NCBI GenBank assembly: GCA_964458385.1
Contig: CAYWIS010000031.1
Span: 1-38,461, forward strand
Source: JAHWKS01 sp964458385
GTDB lineage: Bacteria; Planctomycetota; Planctomycetia; Pirellulales; Pirellulaceae
Direction of reading: 5' to 3'
DNA: 38,461 nt
Shown: positions 31,568 through 38,461 of the stretch, in pieces
How positions within the stretch are numbered: position 1 is the first letter of the stretch
Layout: each line of letters begins with the position of its first letter
Made by a program: the position numbers and the translations under genes
The notes under the pieces: generated by a model
Told to the model about the DNA's origin: nothing
The model's database searches: none
The model's input: the letters and a program-made list of their open reading frames with translations, nothing else

Positions 31568-32245
31568 TTGGCGGTCAGCGAATCAACGGCAAAAATCAAT
31601 TACGAATCGCTCGATCCCGACGTGCGATTGATGCTCCAAGTGCGCGATGACGACGCCGCCGCGTTTGAAGAACTTGTGTTGCGATACCAAGGGCGGCTGC
31701 TCACCGTTCTGGAGCATATGGTCGGCCGACGCGTCGCGGCGGAAGACTTGGCGCAGGAAGTGTTTTTGCGCGTCTACCGGGCGCGCAAGAGTTATACACC
31801 AGGCGCCAAGTTCTCCACTTGGCTATTCACAATCGCTAATAACGTGGCGCGTAACGCTCTACGCACTGCGGGACGCCGCAAAGAAGTTCAAGTCGAAACC
31901 GCCGGAAGCGGCTTTATGCCCGCTACCTCAATGGAGAATATTGCCTTGGAGTCAAGCGGCCTGATGCCGGCCCGACGCTTGGACAAGGCAGAAATGGCGG
32001 AGGTGGTTCGCCAAGCCATGGAGTCGCTCAATGAAAGGCAACGGATGGCGACGGTGCTCTCCAAGTTCGAGGGCATGAGCTACGAAGAGATCGCCGAGAC
32101 GATGGACTTGACGGTTCAAGCCGTCAAGTCGTTATTGTCGCGGGCTCGGTGTAATTTGCGGGCGGCGTTAGAGCCGTACATTACCGAAGGCGTCTTGCCG
32201 CACCGCGCCAACGGAGCCGCCGACGAAGAGGACGTTCGATCATGA
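31568..32245 (+). CDS. ECF-type RNA polymerase sigma factor
   Basis: This 225-residue sigma factor has region 2 (about 30-100: FEELVLRYQGRLL, EDLAQEVFLRVYRA, FSTWLFTIANN) and region 4 (about 155-205: LNERQRMATVLSKFEGMSYEEIAETM and the helix-turn-helix after it). The start is a TTG; an in-frame TAA seven codons upstream leaves no longer choice. The end overlaps the anti-sigma start by ATGA. It resembles the RpoE-like ECF group that works with a membrane anti-sigma factor. A GGAAC element 33 nt upstream might be a self-recognised promoter. Confidence 0.93.
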   Translation: MAVSESTAKINYESLDPDVRLMLQVRDDDAAAFEELVLRYQGRLLTVLEHMVGRRVAAEDLAQEVFLRVYRARKSYTPGAKFSTWLFTIANNVARNALRTAGRRKEVQVETAGSGFMPATSMENIALESSGLMPARRLDKAEMAEVVRQAMESLNERQRMATVLSKFEGMSYEEIAETMDLTVQAVKSLLSRARCNLRAALEPYITEGVLPHRANGAADEEDVRS

Positions 32246-32757
32246 ACCAGTCGCCCCTACCGCTCTTTGAAGACGACAAGGTGCGTGAGGAGCTGGTCGC
32301 CTATCTTGATGGCGAACTGTCGCCCGACGACGCACAACGGGTCGAGCGTCGCTTGGCGGAAGATACCACCTATCGGCAAGCGTTGCAGGAGTTGGAAAAG
32401 ACGTGGGACTTGCTCGATACGTTGCCGCGCGCCGAACCCGGCGATGAGTTTACCCGCACCACGGTCGAAATGGTTGCCCTTTCGGCAGCGGCCGAAGTCG
32501 AGCAATTGAAACTCCAAGCACGACGCCGTCACCGTCTCGCGTTGGCGGCCTCAGTAGCGGCCGTGATCGCGGGGGCGCTCGCGGGATTTGGCGCCGTGTA
32601 CTGGAAGGTGACCGAACCTAATCGACAACTCGTGCGCGACCTTCCGGTTCTGGAGAACATGGAATATTACCGCCACGCAGACAGCTTGGAGTTCCTGCGC
32701 CGGTTGGAACAAGAGGGGTTGTTCGACGGAGAGGTGAGCGATGCATTGCCCGAATAG
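32242..32757 (+). CDS. membrane anti-sigma factor without zinc ligands
   Basis: This 171-residue protein has an N-terminal anti-sigma-like helix bundle (EELVAYLDGELSPDDAQRVERR, in two parts, about 15-60), one membrane helix (about 97-118) and a short extracytoplasmic C-terminus. The HxxxCxxC zinc motif of ZAS anti-sigma factors is missing, and there is no Cys at all. It is expected to hold the upstream ECF sigma at the membrane until a signal releases it. The last 17 nt overlap the start of the exported DUF3106-like gene. Confidence 0.88.
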   Translation: MNQSPLPLFEDDKVREELVAYLDGELSPDDAQRVERRLAEDTTYRQALQELEKTWDLLDTLPRAEPGDEFTRTTVEMVALSAAAEVEQLKLQARRRHRLALAASVAAVIAGALAGFGAVYWKVTEPNRQLVRDLPVLENMEYYRHADSLEFLRRLEQEGLFDGEVSDALPE

Positions 32758-33850
32758 AGCAATTCCAAATCATACGGGCCGATGCGCACCTCGGTGGGCC
32801 GCCGTAGGTTGGCTCATCGTGGTCTGCATGTCTTCTCTTGTGTATGGCGACTCTCCGTTTTATTGCACGCCCGAAGAGAATCGACAGCGGCTTGAATCCA
32901 TGCCCCCGGCCGAAAAAGAAAAACTTCTTCGGCAAAAAGAACGGTTTGAAAGCCTCTCTGCTGAGGAGCAGCAACGCCTCAAGGAGATCCACGAGGCATT
33001 GGCCGCCGCTCCCGACGGTGAACGCCTCTACGGCGTGCTCCGCCGGTATTGCGACTGGCTGAAAACGTTGGCTTCGGCCGAGCGGGCCGAACTGGCCGCC
33101 ATGCCTCCCGACGAACGCATTGCTAGAATTCGCGAGCTCATGAAGATTCAAGAGGAGAAGCGAGTTCGCAAACTTGCGAATCTCTCCTACGATGAAGGGC
33201 AGGCGGTCTTAGCGTGGCTTGACGACATGATTACTCCGTATGAGGACGAATTGATCAAACACTTGCGTCCAGAACACCAGCAATTCCTCCGCCAGGAATC
33301 AGATAACCCCGAGACGCGACGCAAACGGATCGTGTTCTTTTTGTTTCGATCTCGGCAGGGGGACAAACTGCGGGAAATTGTTAAACCAACGGACGATGAT
33401 CTAGAGCGGCTCTTGGCGGGGCTGTCGGAGCCGACACGCGCGGCGTTCCGTAGTTTGAAGGATCCGGAACAGCAAGAGGAGCTGGTGCGTAAGTGGATCT
33501 TTGTGTCCGTTGTTAATCCGGCCTATATCCCGGTTGATGATAACGAGATAAACGAGTTCTTTACGAAACTGCCGCGTGGCGTTCAGGCGGAACTCGAACG
33601 ACTTCCGCGCGAAGAAATGCGTCAAGAACTGCGTCGAATGTATTTCGCCGCCAAGGTGGGCCGCGGCGAGTGGTCTCTTGGCGACGGCGGACGCCCACCG
33701 ATGAACCGTCCAGGATTTTCCAGCGGCCCGCCATTTCGCGGGGATCGGGGCGGCATGCGTGGAGATCGCTTCGGCCCCGACAGTCGGCCGCGCAAGGAAT
33801 CCGACCGCAACTCGGAAGAGCGTCCTGTGGGCCCGCCATCTGCACGCTAA
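32741..33850 (+). CDS. exported DUF3106-like protein
   Basis: This 369-residue protein opens with a signal peptide (hydrophobic core about 19-36, likely cut after VYG). The body is helical and highly charged, with repeated short motifs such as LESMPPAEKEKLL, FESLSAEEQQRL and LAAMPPDERIARI, the pattern of DUF3106 proteins. The C-terminus from about 310 is Arg/Gly/Pro-rich and disordered. It is third in the sigma/anti-sigma operon, so it may act in sensing envelope state or as a regulated effector. The function is unknown. It overlaps the anti-sigma gene by 17 nt, and a Met at residue 30 would remove the signal peptide, so the longer start is favoured. Confidence 0.85.
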   Translation: MHCPNRAIPNHTGRCAPRWAAVGWLIVVCMSSLVYGDSPFYCTPEENRQRLESMPPAEKEKLLRQKERFESLSAEEQQRLKEIHEALAAAPDGERLYGVLRRYCDWLKTLASAERAELAAMPPDERIARIRELMKIQEEKRVRKLANLSYDEGQAVLAWLDDMITPYEDELIKHLRPEHQQFLRQESDNPETRRKRIVFFLFRSRQGDKLREIVKPTDDDLERLLAGLSEPTRAAFRSLKDPEQQEELVRKWIFVSVVNPAYIPVDDNEINEFFTKLPRGVQAELERLPREEMRQELRRMYFAAKVGRGEWSLGDGGRPPMNRPGFSSGPPFRGDRGGMRGDRFGPDSRPRKESDRNSEERPVGPPSAR

Positions 33851-33872
33851 GCGTGTGATGGCTCGCGGCCTC

Positions 33873-34562
33873 TCAATCGGGCGCGGTAAGGGGTTCGCCA
33901 TTGTCGGCGGGTCCCAATCTTAATAGAAAGGGGACCGCCTTCTCCGCCCATTGTTTGGGCGTTGGGAATGAGGCGGCCCCCGATCCAAAGCAGCTTTGCA
34001 ACATCTCGGTGTTAATGATGCCGGGATTCAAGGGTATCGCCGCCATGCCAGCGGGCAACTCCTCCGCAAGCGCTCGGGTCAACCCTTCAATGGCCCACTT
34101 CGTCGCACAGTAGGGAGCCACCTCCGGGGAGACGGACCGGCCCCACCCCGAACTGAAATTGACGATTACCCCACTCCGGCGCTCAATCATTGCAGGCAAG
34201 AACGCGCGTAAGACGTAAAACACACCTTTTACATTCACGTCGATCACGCGAGAAAACTCATCGGTGCTGATCTCCCAAAGCTGCGCGTTTTCGTTGATCA
34301 TCGCCGCATTATTGAGCAACAGGTCGGGAGGCCCCAGCGTTTCAAGGACGTGTTTCCCCCAGTTCTCAACTGAGTCTGGCGAGGACACGTCGACAACTTC
34401 AAAATGGTGCGGTGCTCCAAACTTTGCCGCCAGCTCAGCAACAGCTTTTTCGCTGCGAGCACATCCGGCAACGCGATGTCCACGGCGAATAAAGCCTTCG
34501 GTCAGTGCATACCCCAATCCGCGGCTGACCCCGGTAATAACGACGGTCCGTTGCTGATTCAT
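33873..34562 (-). CDS. short-chain dehydrogenase/reductase (SDR)
   Basis: The start at 34562 is preferred. The longer frame to 34631 adds 23 residues with no fold role before the usual SDR beginning (NQQRTVVITG). With 229 residues, the cofactor motif TGVSRGLG is at 10-17, NNAA at 84-87, catalytic Ser at 137/138, and YCATK Tyr151/Lys155. NPG (179-181) follows. The substrate is unknown. It is convergent with the DUF3106-like gene (22-nt gap) and has no operon partner in view. It is a different SDR from the one at 1073. Confidence 0.9.
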   Translation of the reverse strand: MNQQRTVVITGVSRGLGYALTEGFIRRGHRVAGCARSEKAVAELAAKFGAPHHFEVVDVSSPDSVENWGKHVLETLGPPDLLLNNAAMINENAQLWEISTDEFSRVIDVNVKGVFYVLRAFLPAMIERRSGVIVNFSSGWGRSVSPEVAPYCATKWAIEGLTRALAEELPAGMAAIPLNPGIINTEMLQSCFGSGAASFPTPKQWAEKAVPFLLRLGPADNGEPLTAPD

Positions 34563-35090
34563 AGAGTTTGTTGAGTTCAGGTAGAGACGGCTTTCGCGGG
34601 TGTTATACCACGCTGACGCGCATTGCGACAAACGCCCTTGCGTGGTCGGCTTTCATCTTCATTCGTCGGCCAGCGATGCATTCACCCAATCCCTCGGGAT
34701 TGCTGCATTCGGGCTGCCCGTCGGCTTCCTTTTCACGTGATTGCCGATCACATGTAGACACCGTTGACGTAAAGTTGCTGGCGACCACGAAAAAGCGTGG
34801 CGATTCCGCACGCTTCTGACCGCTGTTCCCTCAAACGCTGGCATGTGGTTAAGCGGCCGTAAAGTTTTCCTTGTCGGTAAAGTCGTCGCGAGGAGAAAAA
34901 CGCCAAGGAAGGAAAATTTTCTTTTGTCAGTGTGTACTAAATGCAATGCTGCAAGCATTTGCGCTATCGACGCAGGGAATTCGTTGAAAATCTTGCGCCG
35001 CGGCGCTTGTCGCCGCCGTGTTCTACGGCACAATTGAGAAGAATTCCGCGACAGGCAAGTTCCGAATTTTTCCAGAAAGGTTGGTGGGCG
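34563..35090. other. 528-nt region without a supported gene
   Basis: This gap lies between the SDR start and the Pro/Ala-rich protein start. Frames are open in places but without coding-like features. A weak inverted repeat, TTCCTTG (34867-34873) and CAAGGAA (34904-34910), spans a stretch that is AT-richer than its surroundings (about 34860-34945). I see no clear promoter, RNA gene or repeat family. Promoters for the divergent SDR and Pro/Ala-rich genes must lie here. Confidence 0.5.
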
Positions 35091-35531
35091 ATGATCCGCG
35101 GGGCATGGTTCATGGGAGCTTTGGCGATAGCTTGTTTGGGGCCAGCAGCTGCGGCGCAGGCACAGGCGAATTTTGGGCCGATTCAGCCGTTTGCTGGCGC
35201 GCCATCACCCGTGTATGTGGCGGCGCCCTACGCTGCTCCTACGGCGTTTGCGCCAGTTCCTGCAGCGCCAGTGTTTAGCACAACCCCTACGGAAATTCAG
35301 ATTCCAGCTCCAACGGTAGCGCCCTCAATTGTGGCTCCGCCTGCGGCCACCGTGATTCCCGCACAACCGTCGTATTGCCCCACCAAGGGACTCCCCACGA
35401 CAAGTTACTACGCACCGACGGCTGTTGTGGCGCCGACCACCGTGGTGTTGGGAACTGGGTTGTATGGTCAACCAACCGCCTATGTACCGGGGCAGCCCGT
35501 TCGAAATTATCTACGCTATGTCAGTCCGTAG
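35091..35531 (+). CDS. small exported Pro/Ala/Val-rich protein
   Basis: The start is set at 35091, where a signal peptide begins (MIRGAWFMGALAIACLGPAA, then AAQAQ). The frame is open from 34941 but the extra 50 residues are not sensible. The 146-residue product is, after cleavage, almost entirely Pro/Ala/Val/Thr in short imperfect units (PAPTVAP, PPAATVIP, VVAPTTVV) with a Tyr-containing C-terminus (RNYLRYVSP). Such low-complexity exported proteins are common in planctomycetes; the function is unknown, and a cell-wall or surface role is a guess. It ends about 80 nt before a strong inverted repeat that separates it from the convergent giant surface gene. Confidence 0.75.
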   Translation: MIRGAWFMGALAIACLGPAAAAQAQANFGPIQPFAGAPSPVYVAAPYAAPTAFAPVPAAPVFSTTPTEIQIPAPTVAPSIVAPPAATVIPAQPSYCPTKGLPTTSYYAPTAVVAPTTVVLGTGLYGQPTAYVPGQPVRNYLRYVSP

Positions 35532-35611
35532 TGCTATTCGACGCAATCTACGGCTTAGGCCGACGGGTAAGGATTAGCCGGCCCCCGAAACATCGGTCAT
35601 CATGGCAACAA

Positions 35612-35639
35612 GAAAGCCCGACCTGGCGGCCGGGCTTTC
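35612..35639. terminator. bidirectional terminator-like hairpin
   Basis: GAAAGCCCG (35612-35620) and CGGGCTTTC (35631-35639) are perfect 9-bp arms around a 10-nt loop. It lies between the Pro/Ala-rich gene and the convergent surface-protein gene, so it can serve both. There is no long T-tract on either side. Confidence 0.7.
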
Positions 35640-35675
35640 CTTCATTTGGCGATCATACACGCAATCTGCGTGAAC

Positions 35676-38461
35676 CTACGCTTTCTTCCGTGCCTGCAAG
35701 ATATCGGTGACGATTCCGTCGATGGAGTCTTCCACTTCCTGCAGGGCTTCGTCGTCACCAAGAGCGATCGGTTGATCGCCCTCCGCCACTAATGCGATTT
35801 CCGCCGATGGATTGGTTTCCAGTGCAGTCGCCACAGTCGCCCGTCCTGTGGCTGTTGGAGCAGTGTCGACTTCGCGCGAATCGTCGGAATTGGTGTTGAG
35901 GATCAACCACTCATCGGACTTGTCGGTTGACGCCTCTTCGCCTTCGCCATTAGCGCTGCCTTGCTCGCGTTGCTCTTTGATGTGGCGAATGATTGGGAGC
36001 AGGTCGGCAGTCGAAACAAGACCATCAGCAGTCACATCCAGATACGGCTTCGCACCGTCCTGAGGCGCTGCAAAGGTTCCGCCCGCGGCACGAAGGGCGT
36101 TAACAATCGGCAATACGTCGGAGATGGAAACCTCGCCGTCGTCATCCACGTCAAGCGGATTGTTGGGGTTGGTGTCCGACATGCCGTCGCCGATGGGTTG
36201 AACCACCGTTCCGACCCCAGAGCCCACCGGAGGATCAAAATTTCCGAAGAGCGGTAAGGCGAAATCCTCACCAAACGGGATCAGCAGGTCGTCGCCGAAC
36301 GGTTCGGGGCGGAAGTGGATCTCGACCGATGCACGCGGAATGGCCGGTAACTGCCCAACCAGATCGGTCGGAACAGGAACCTCCTTAGCCCGATCCGATA
36401 GCCATAATGGCTGCGGAGCGCCGTTCGGGCCAGGTTGCGAAACAAGGATAAAGAAGAAGCCCTGCTCATCAGGCGTACCTGCGCCTTGCTGAGGTGCGAA
36501 CAAGCCAATGTCATCAATACCGTCACGGTTGTAGTCGGCAGCGACCGGCCGTTCATTAGTGCCGGGGAAGCCGAACAGGATGACACGGTCAATGTTGCCG
36601 TACCCGCCGGCCGCAAGATCGATTTCAAACCGGTTGCGGAAGTCGTTGAACGTAGCCAGGTCCGCCAATCCATCGCCGTCGAAATCGCCGGCGAAGCCGA
36701 ATCCGCGAATGGCTCCATTGACCACAAGGTCGCCTTCGGCGGGATCGACGTTGAAGTTCCGCGGTCCGCCGCCAGGGCGTGTGGTATCAAGGTACCATCG
36801 AGCGCCGTCAAAGATGCCGATTTCGTCACCGTTGGCCAAGTTGCCGTCGAAGTTGCCCACGACCGGATGACCATTAATCTGGGCGGTATTCGTGGGGAAT
36901 CCTGGAATTGGTTCGGGTACGCCGTCGTTATTTGTGTCAATCAGGAAGCGGAATCCGGTTCCGTCGTGACCATAGGCGGCGAGTTTGTCGAACCCATCGG
37001 CCGTGGCTCCGAAGTTCGTCGCGAAGTTCCCCACAAAGAGATCATCGGTTACCAGGCCGAAGCGATAGACAACGTCGCGATCAGAGAAATCCAAGCCGTT
37101 GCGCGGGTCAAGAATTCCATTCCCGTTCGTGTCAACAAAGACGGTGCGTCCCGAGTACACGGCAACCTCGGGCCGCGAATCGACCGTAAATCGGCCGACA
37201 AACGTACCACCGGGAACGCCGTCGCCAGACATCGGATTGGCGTTTCCGAAATCGATGTCGGGGTTCTCAATCGGTTCATCGGCGTTGCTTTCACCGTCTA
37301 AACGATTGCCCACCGGATCGGTAATCGCATCGCTGATGGTCAGCGTGAAGCGATCGTCTGGCAACGGTTCGAAGAATGTTAGCGTCACCTCGGCCATGGC
37401 GACGCCGCCCATGATGGTTTGGGTGATCATCACGGAGCTAATGGCGATCCGGCCGTTATGATCGCCTACCAAATGATAGTGCCCGGGATCCAGCGCCACA
37501 TCTTCCTTGAGCGCCGGATAATCGAACGGCGCTGGGCCGCGATTTGGCAGGTCCGTGAACTTAATGGTAATTGCTCGCACCAACGGTGTCGGACTGGCCT
37601 GGGTTGGTTTCGGATTGAACAGGTCATATTCCGACTCGTCCACGGCCGTCGCAGGATCGTCAACAACACGAATGGTGTTAATTCTCGGCCCTTGCGTATC
37701 GAGAATAAACTCAAACGAGGTAAACGGCGCTTCGGCGCCGCTTACGTTGCCTGCCACGTCTTCGGCCGTCACAAACACACGGCGGAGGCCGTCAATAGTG
37801 GGGAAAAAACCGACGTCGGGATCGTTAAAGTCGATGACCGACTTGATCGTCCAGAATCCCGTATGCGGCAAGTTGTTGGGCGGGACGCCCTCCTGCTGAT
37901 TGCCATCCAGAGGAATGGCCGTGGCCTGACCAACAAACACGTCGTTTGCGTCAAGTACGTTATTGTTGTTCACGTCGGCAAACAGACGCACAATCGCGTT
38001 GGCTTCCGCTCGTCCCCAGAATGTCGGGGACCGTTCACTGGTGACACGGTCACGAATCGTATCGGGGTTAGGCGGCGAAACGCCGGTGTCGTCGTCGGGC
38101 ACCAAGCCGTCCGTCGCGATGGTTGGTTCGCCGAACGATACGGGCGGAGGAGTCGTATCGACAAAGATTTCCAGCGAGGCGCTGCGCGGACCGAAGCCCG
38201 TTGCGCGAAGGCCGGGCGCGGCCGGATCGATCATCTGAACGCGCGCCGTGAGGAAATGGCTACCGTCGCTAAGCTGCGGCGTGGTAAACTGGTAAACCCC
38301 CGGTTCGATCATCGTGGCGAAGCCCAGGAAGGTTTGCGGCTCCTCATCCACATCGGGCGGCAAGGACGTATCGCCCTCGTCAAAGATCGCAATCGCGTAG
38401 CCCGGCATCACCGGCTGCCCAGGCCCCATTTGGAATGGGATGGGAATCGGCGCATCTCCCA
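35676..38461 (-). CDS. C-terminal part of a giant surface protein with FG-GAP-like and dockerin-like repeats (5' end outside window)
   Basis: The frame is open to the right edge, and ten codons beyond the first in-window ATG are readable, so the gene starts outside. About 927 residues are seen. In order: an Ig-like/carbohydrate-binding-like stretch (VDTTPPPVSFGEP), a second such region with IINTIRVVDDP-type strands, FG-GAP/VCBS-like units rich in Asp and Gly (VGNFDGN..DEIGIFDG, AGDFDGDGLADLATF, AADYNRDGIDDIGLF; about 460-650 from the ATG at 38429), a dockerin-like pair (DVDDDGEVSISDVLPIVN and DVTADGLVSTADLLPIIR; about 755-815) and an acidic tail. The EF-hand-like Asp spacing suggests calcium binding. 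This architecture is typical of planctomycete cell-surface proteins. The signal peptide must lie outside the window. Confidence 0.9.
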   Translation of the reverse strand, partial: GDAPIPIPFQMGPGQPVMPGYAIAIFDEGDTSLPPDVDEEPQTFLGFATMIEPGVYQFTTPQLSDGSHFLTARVQMIDPAAPGLRATGFGPRSASLEIFVDTTPPPVSFGEPTIATDGLVPDDDTGVSPPNPDTIRDRVTSERSPTFWGRAEANAIVRLFADVNNNNVLDANDVFVGQATAIPLDGNQQEGVPPNNLPHTGFWTIKSVIDFNDPDVGFFPTIDGLRRVFVTAEDVAGNVSGAEAPFTSFEFILDTQGPRINTIRVVDDPATAVDESEYDLFNPKPTQASPTPLVRAITIKFTDLPNRGPAPFDYPALKEDVALDPGHYHLVGDHNGRIAISSVMITQTIMGGVAMAEVTLTFFEPLPDDRFTLTISDAITDPVGNRLDGESNADEPIENPDIDFGNANPMSGDGVPGGTFVGRFTVDSRPEVAVYSGRTVFVDTNGNGILDPRNGLDFSDRDVVYRFGLVTDDLFVGNFATNFGATADGFDKLAAYGHDGTGFRFLIDTNNDGVPEPIPGFPTNTAQINGHPVVGNFDGNLANGDEIGIFDGARWYLDTTRPGGGPRNFNVDPAEGDLVVNGAIRGFGFAGDFDGDGLADLATFNDFRNRFEIDLAAGGYGNIDRVILFGFPGTNERPVAADYNRDGIDDIGLFAPQQGAGTPDEQGFFFILVSQPGPNGAPQPLWLSDRAKEVPVPTDLVGQLPAIPRASVEIHFRPEPFGDDLLIPFGEDFALPLFGNFDPPVGSGVGTVVQPIGDGMSDTNPNNPLDVDDDGEVSISDVLPIVNALRAAGGTFAAPQDGAKPYLDVTADGLVSTADLLPIIRHIKEQREQGSANGEGEEASTDKSDEWLILNTNSDDSREVDTAPTATGRATVATALETNPSAEIALVAEGDQPIALGDDEALQEVEDSIDGIVTDILQARKKA

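Noticed and set aside
34563..34631. 23-residue extension of the SDR at 33873
   Set aside because: It precedes the first strand of the fold and lacks SDR features; the ATG at 34562 gives the normal start.
36435..37301. 288-residue open frame antisense to the surface protein
   Set aside because: It mirrors the codon pattern of the surface protein and shows no domain or signal peptide.
1..38461. CRISPR array, tRNA, rRNA, insertion sequence or prophage
   Set aside because: I looked for regular repeats, T-loop-like sequences and transposase or phage motifs on both strands and found none that hold up.

Overview
The window looks like a chromosomal segment of a planctomycete, probably of the Pirellulales type. 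The pointers are a DUF1549/DUF1553 protein tied to an ECF sigma factor, a bacterial methenyl-tetrahydromethanopterin cyclohydrolase, a very large surface protein with FG-GAP-like repeats and a dockerin-like pair, a second ECF sigma/anti-sigma operon, mostly weak ribosome binding sites and a moderately high GC content. This assignment is inference from gene content. No rRNA, tRNA, CRISPR array, insertion sequence or phage gene was seen.

Layout, left to right. (1) 1-1065: a cut-off SLOG-family 'molybdenum carrier' gene diverges from mogA. (2) 1073-2793: an SDR oxidoreductase and an exported esterase-like hydrolase, minus strand. (3) 3002-4986: a MacB/LolD-type ABC ATPase followed 5 nt later by a LarA-type nickel racemase gene. 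(4) 5069-6380: two unrecognised proteins that share a C-terminal motif. (5) 6498-13075: an apparent operon, read from right to left, of a 1315-residue unrecognised protein, an OmpR-type response regulator and a sensor kinase. (6) 13291-14841: an exported PQQ/BamB-like beta-propeller with an NPF/DPF tail. (7) 14909-17450: truB and an OleC-like adenylating enzyme. (8) 17570-19416: mch and a RimK-like ATP-grasp ligase, overlapping by 1 nt. (9) 19626-20294: a DtxR/MntR regulator. (10) 20301-24271: a two-domain exported esterase, a cysteine desulfurase, a zinc-ribbon membrane protein and a 46-residue membrane protein. (11) 24349-27723: a DinB-fold protein, then an ECF sigma factor translationally coupled to a membrane DUF1549/DUF1553 protein. 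(12) 27909-31357: a transglutaminase membrane protein coupled to a divergent YchF-like NTPase. (13) 31568-33850: ECF sigma, anti-sigma and an exported DUF3106-like protein. (14) 33873-38461: an SDR, a small Pro/Ala-rich exported protein, and the C-terminal part of a giant surface protein running off the right edge.

The strongest functional groupings are mch with the ATP-grasp gene (tetrahydromethanopterin-linked C1 metabolism), the two sigma-factor operons (signalling across the envelope), mogA with the SLOG gene (molybdenum cofactor), and the 1315-aa protein with its two-component system. ATGA-type 4-nt overlaps at four junctions support tight operons. The least understood parts are the 1315-aa protein, the 86/286-aa pair, the dead second hydrolase domain of the 744-aa esterase, and the ECF sigma/DUF1549 coupling.
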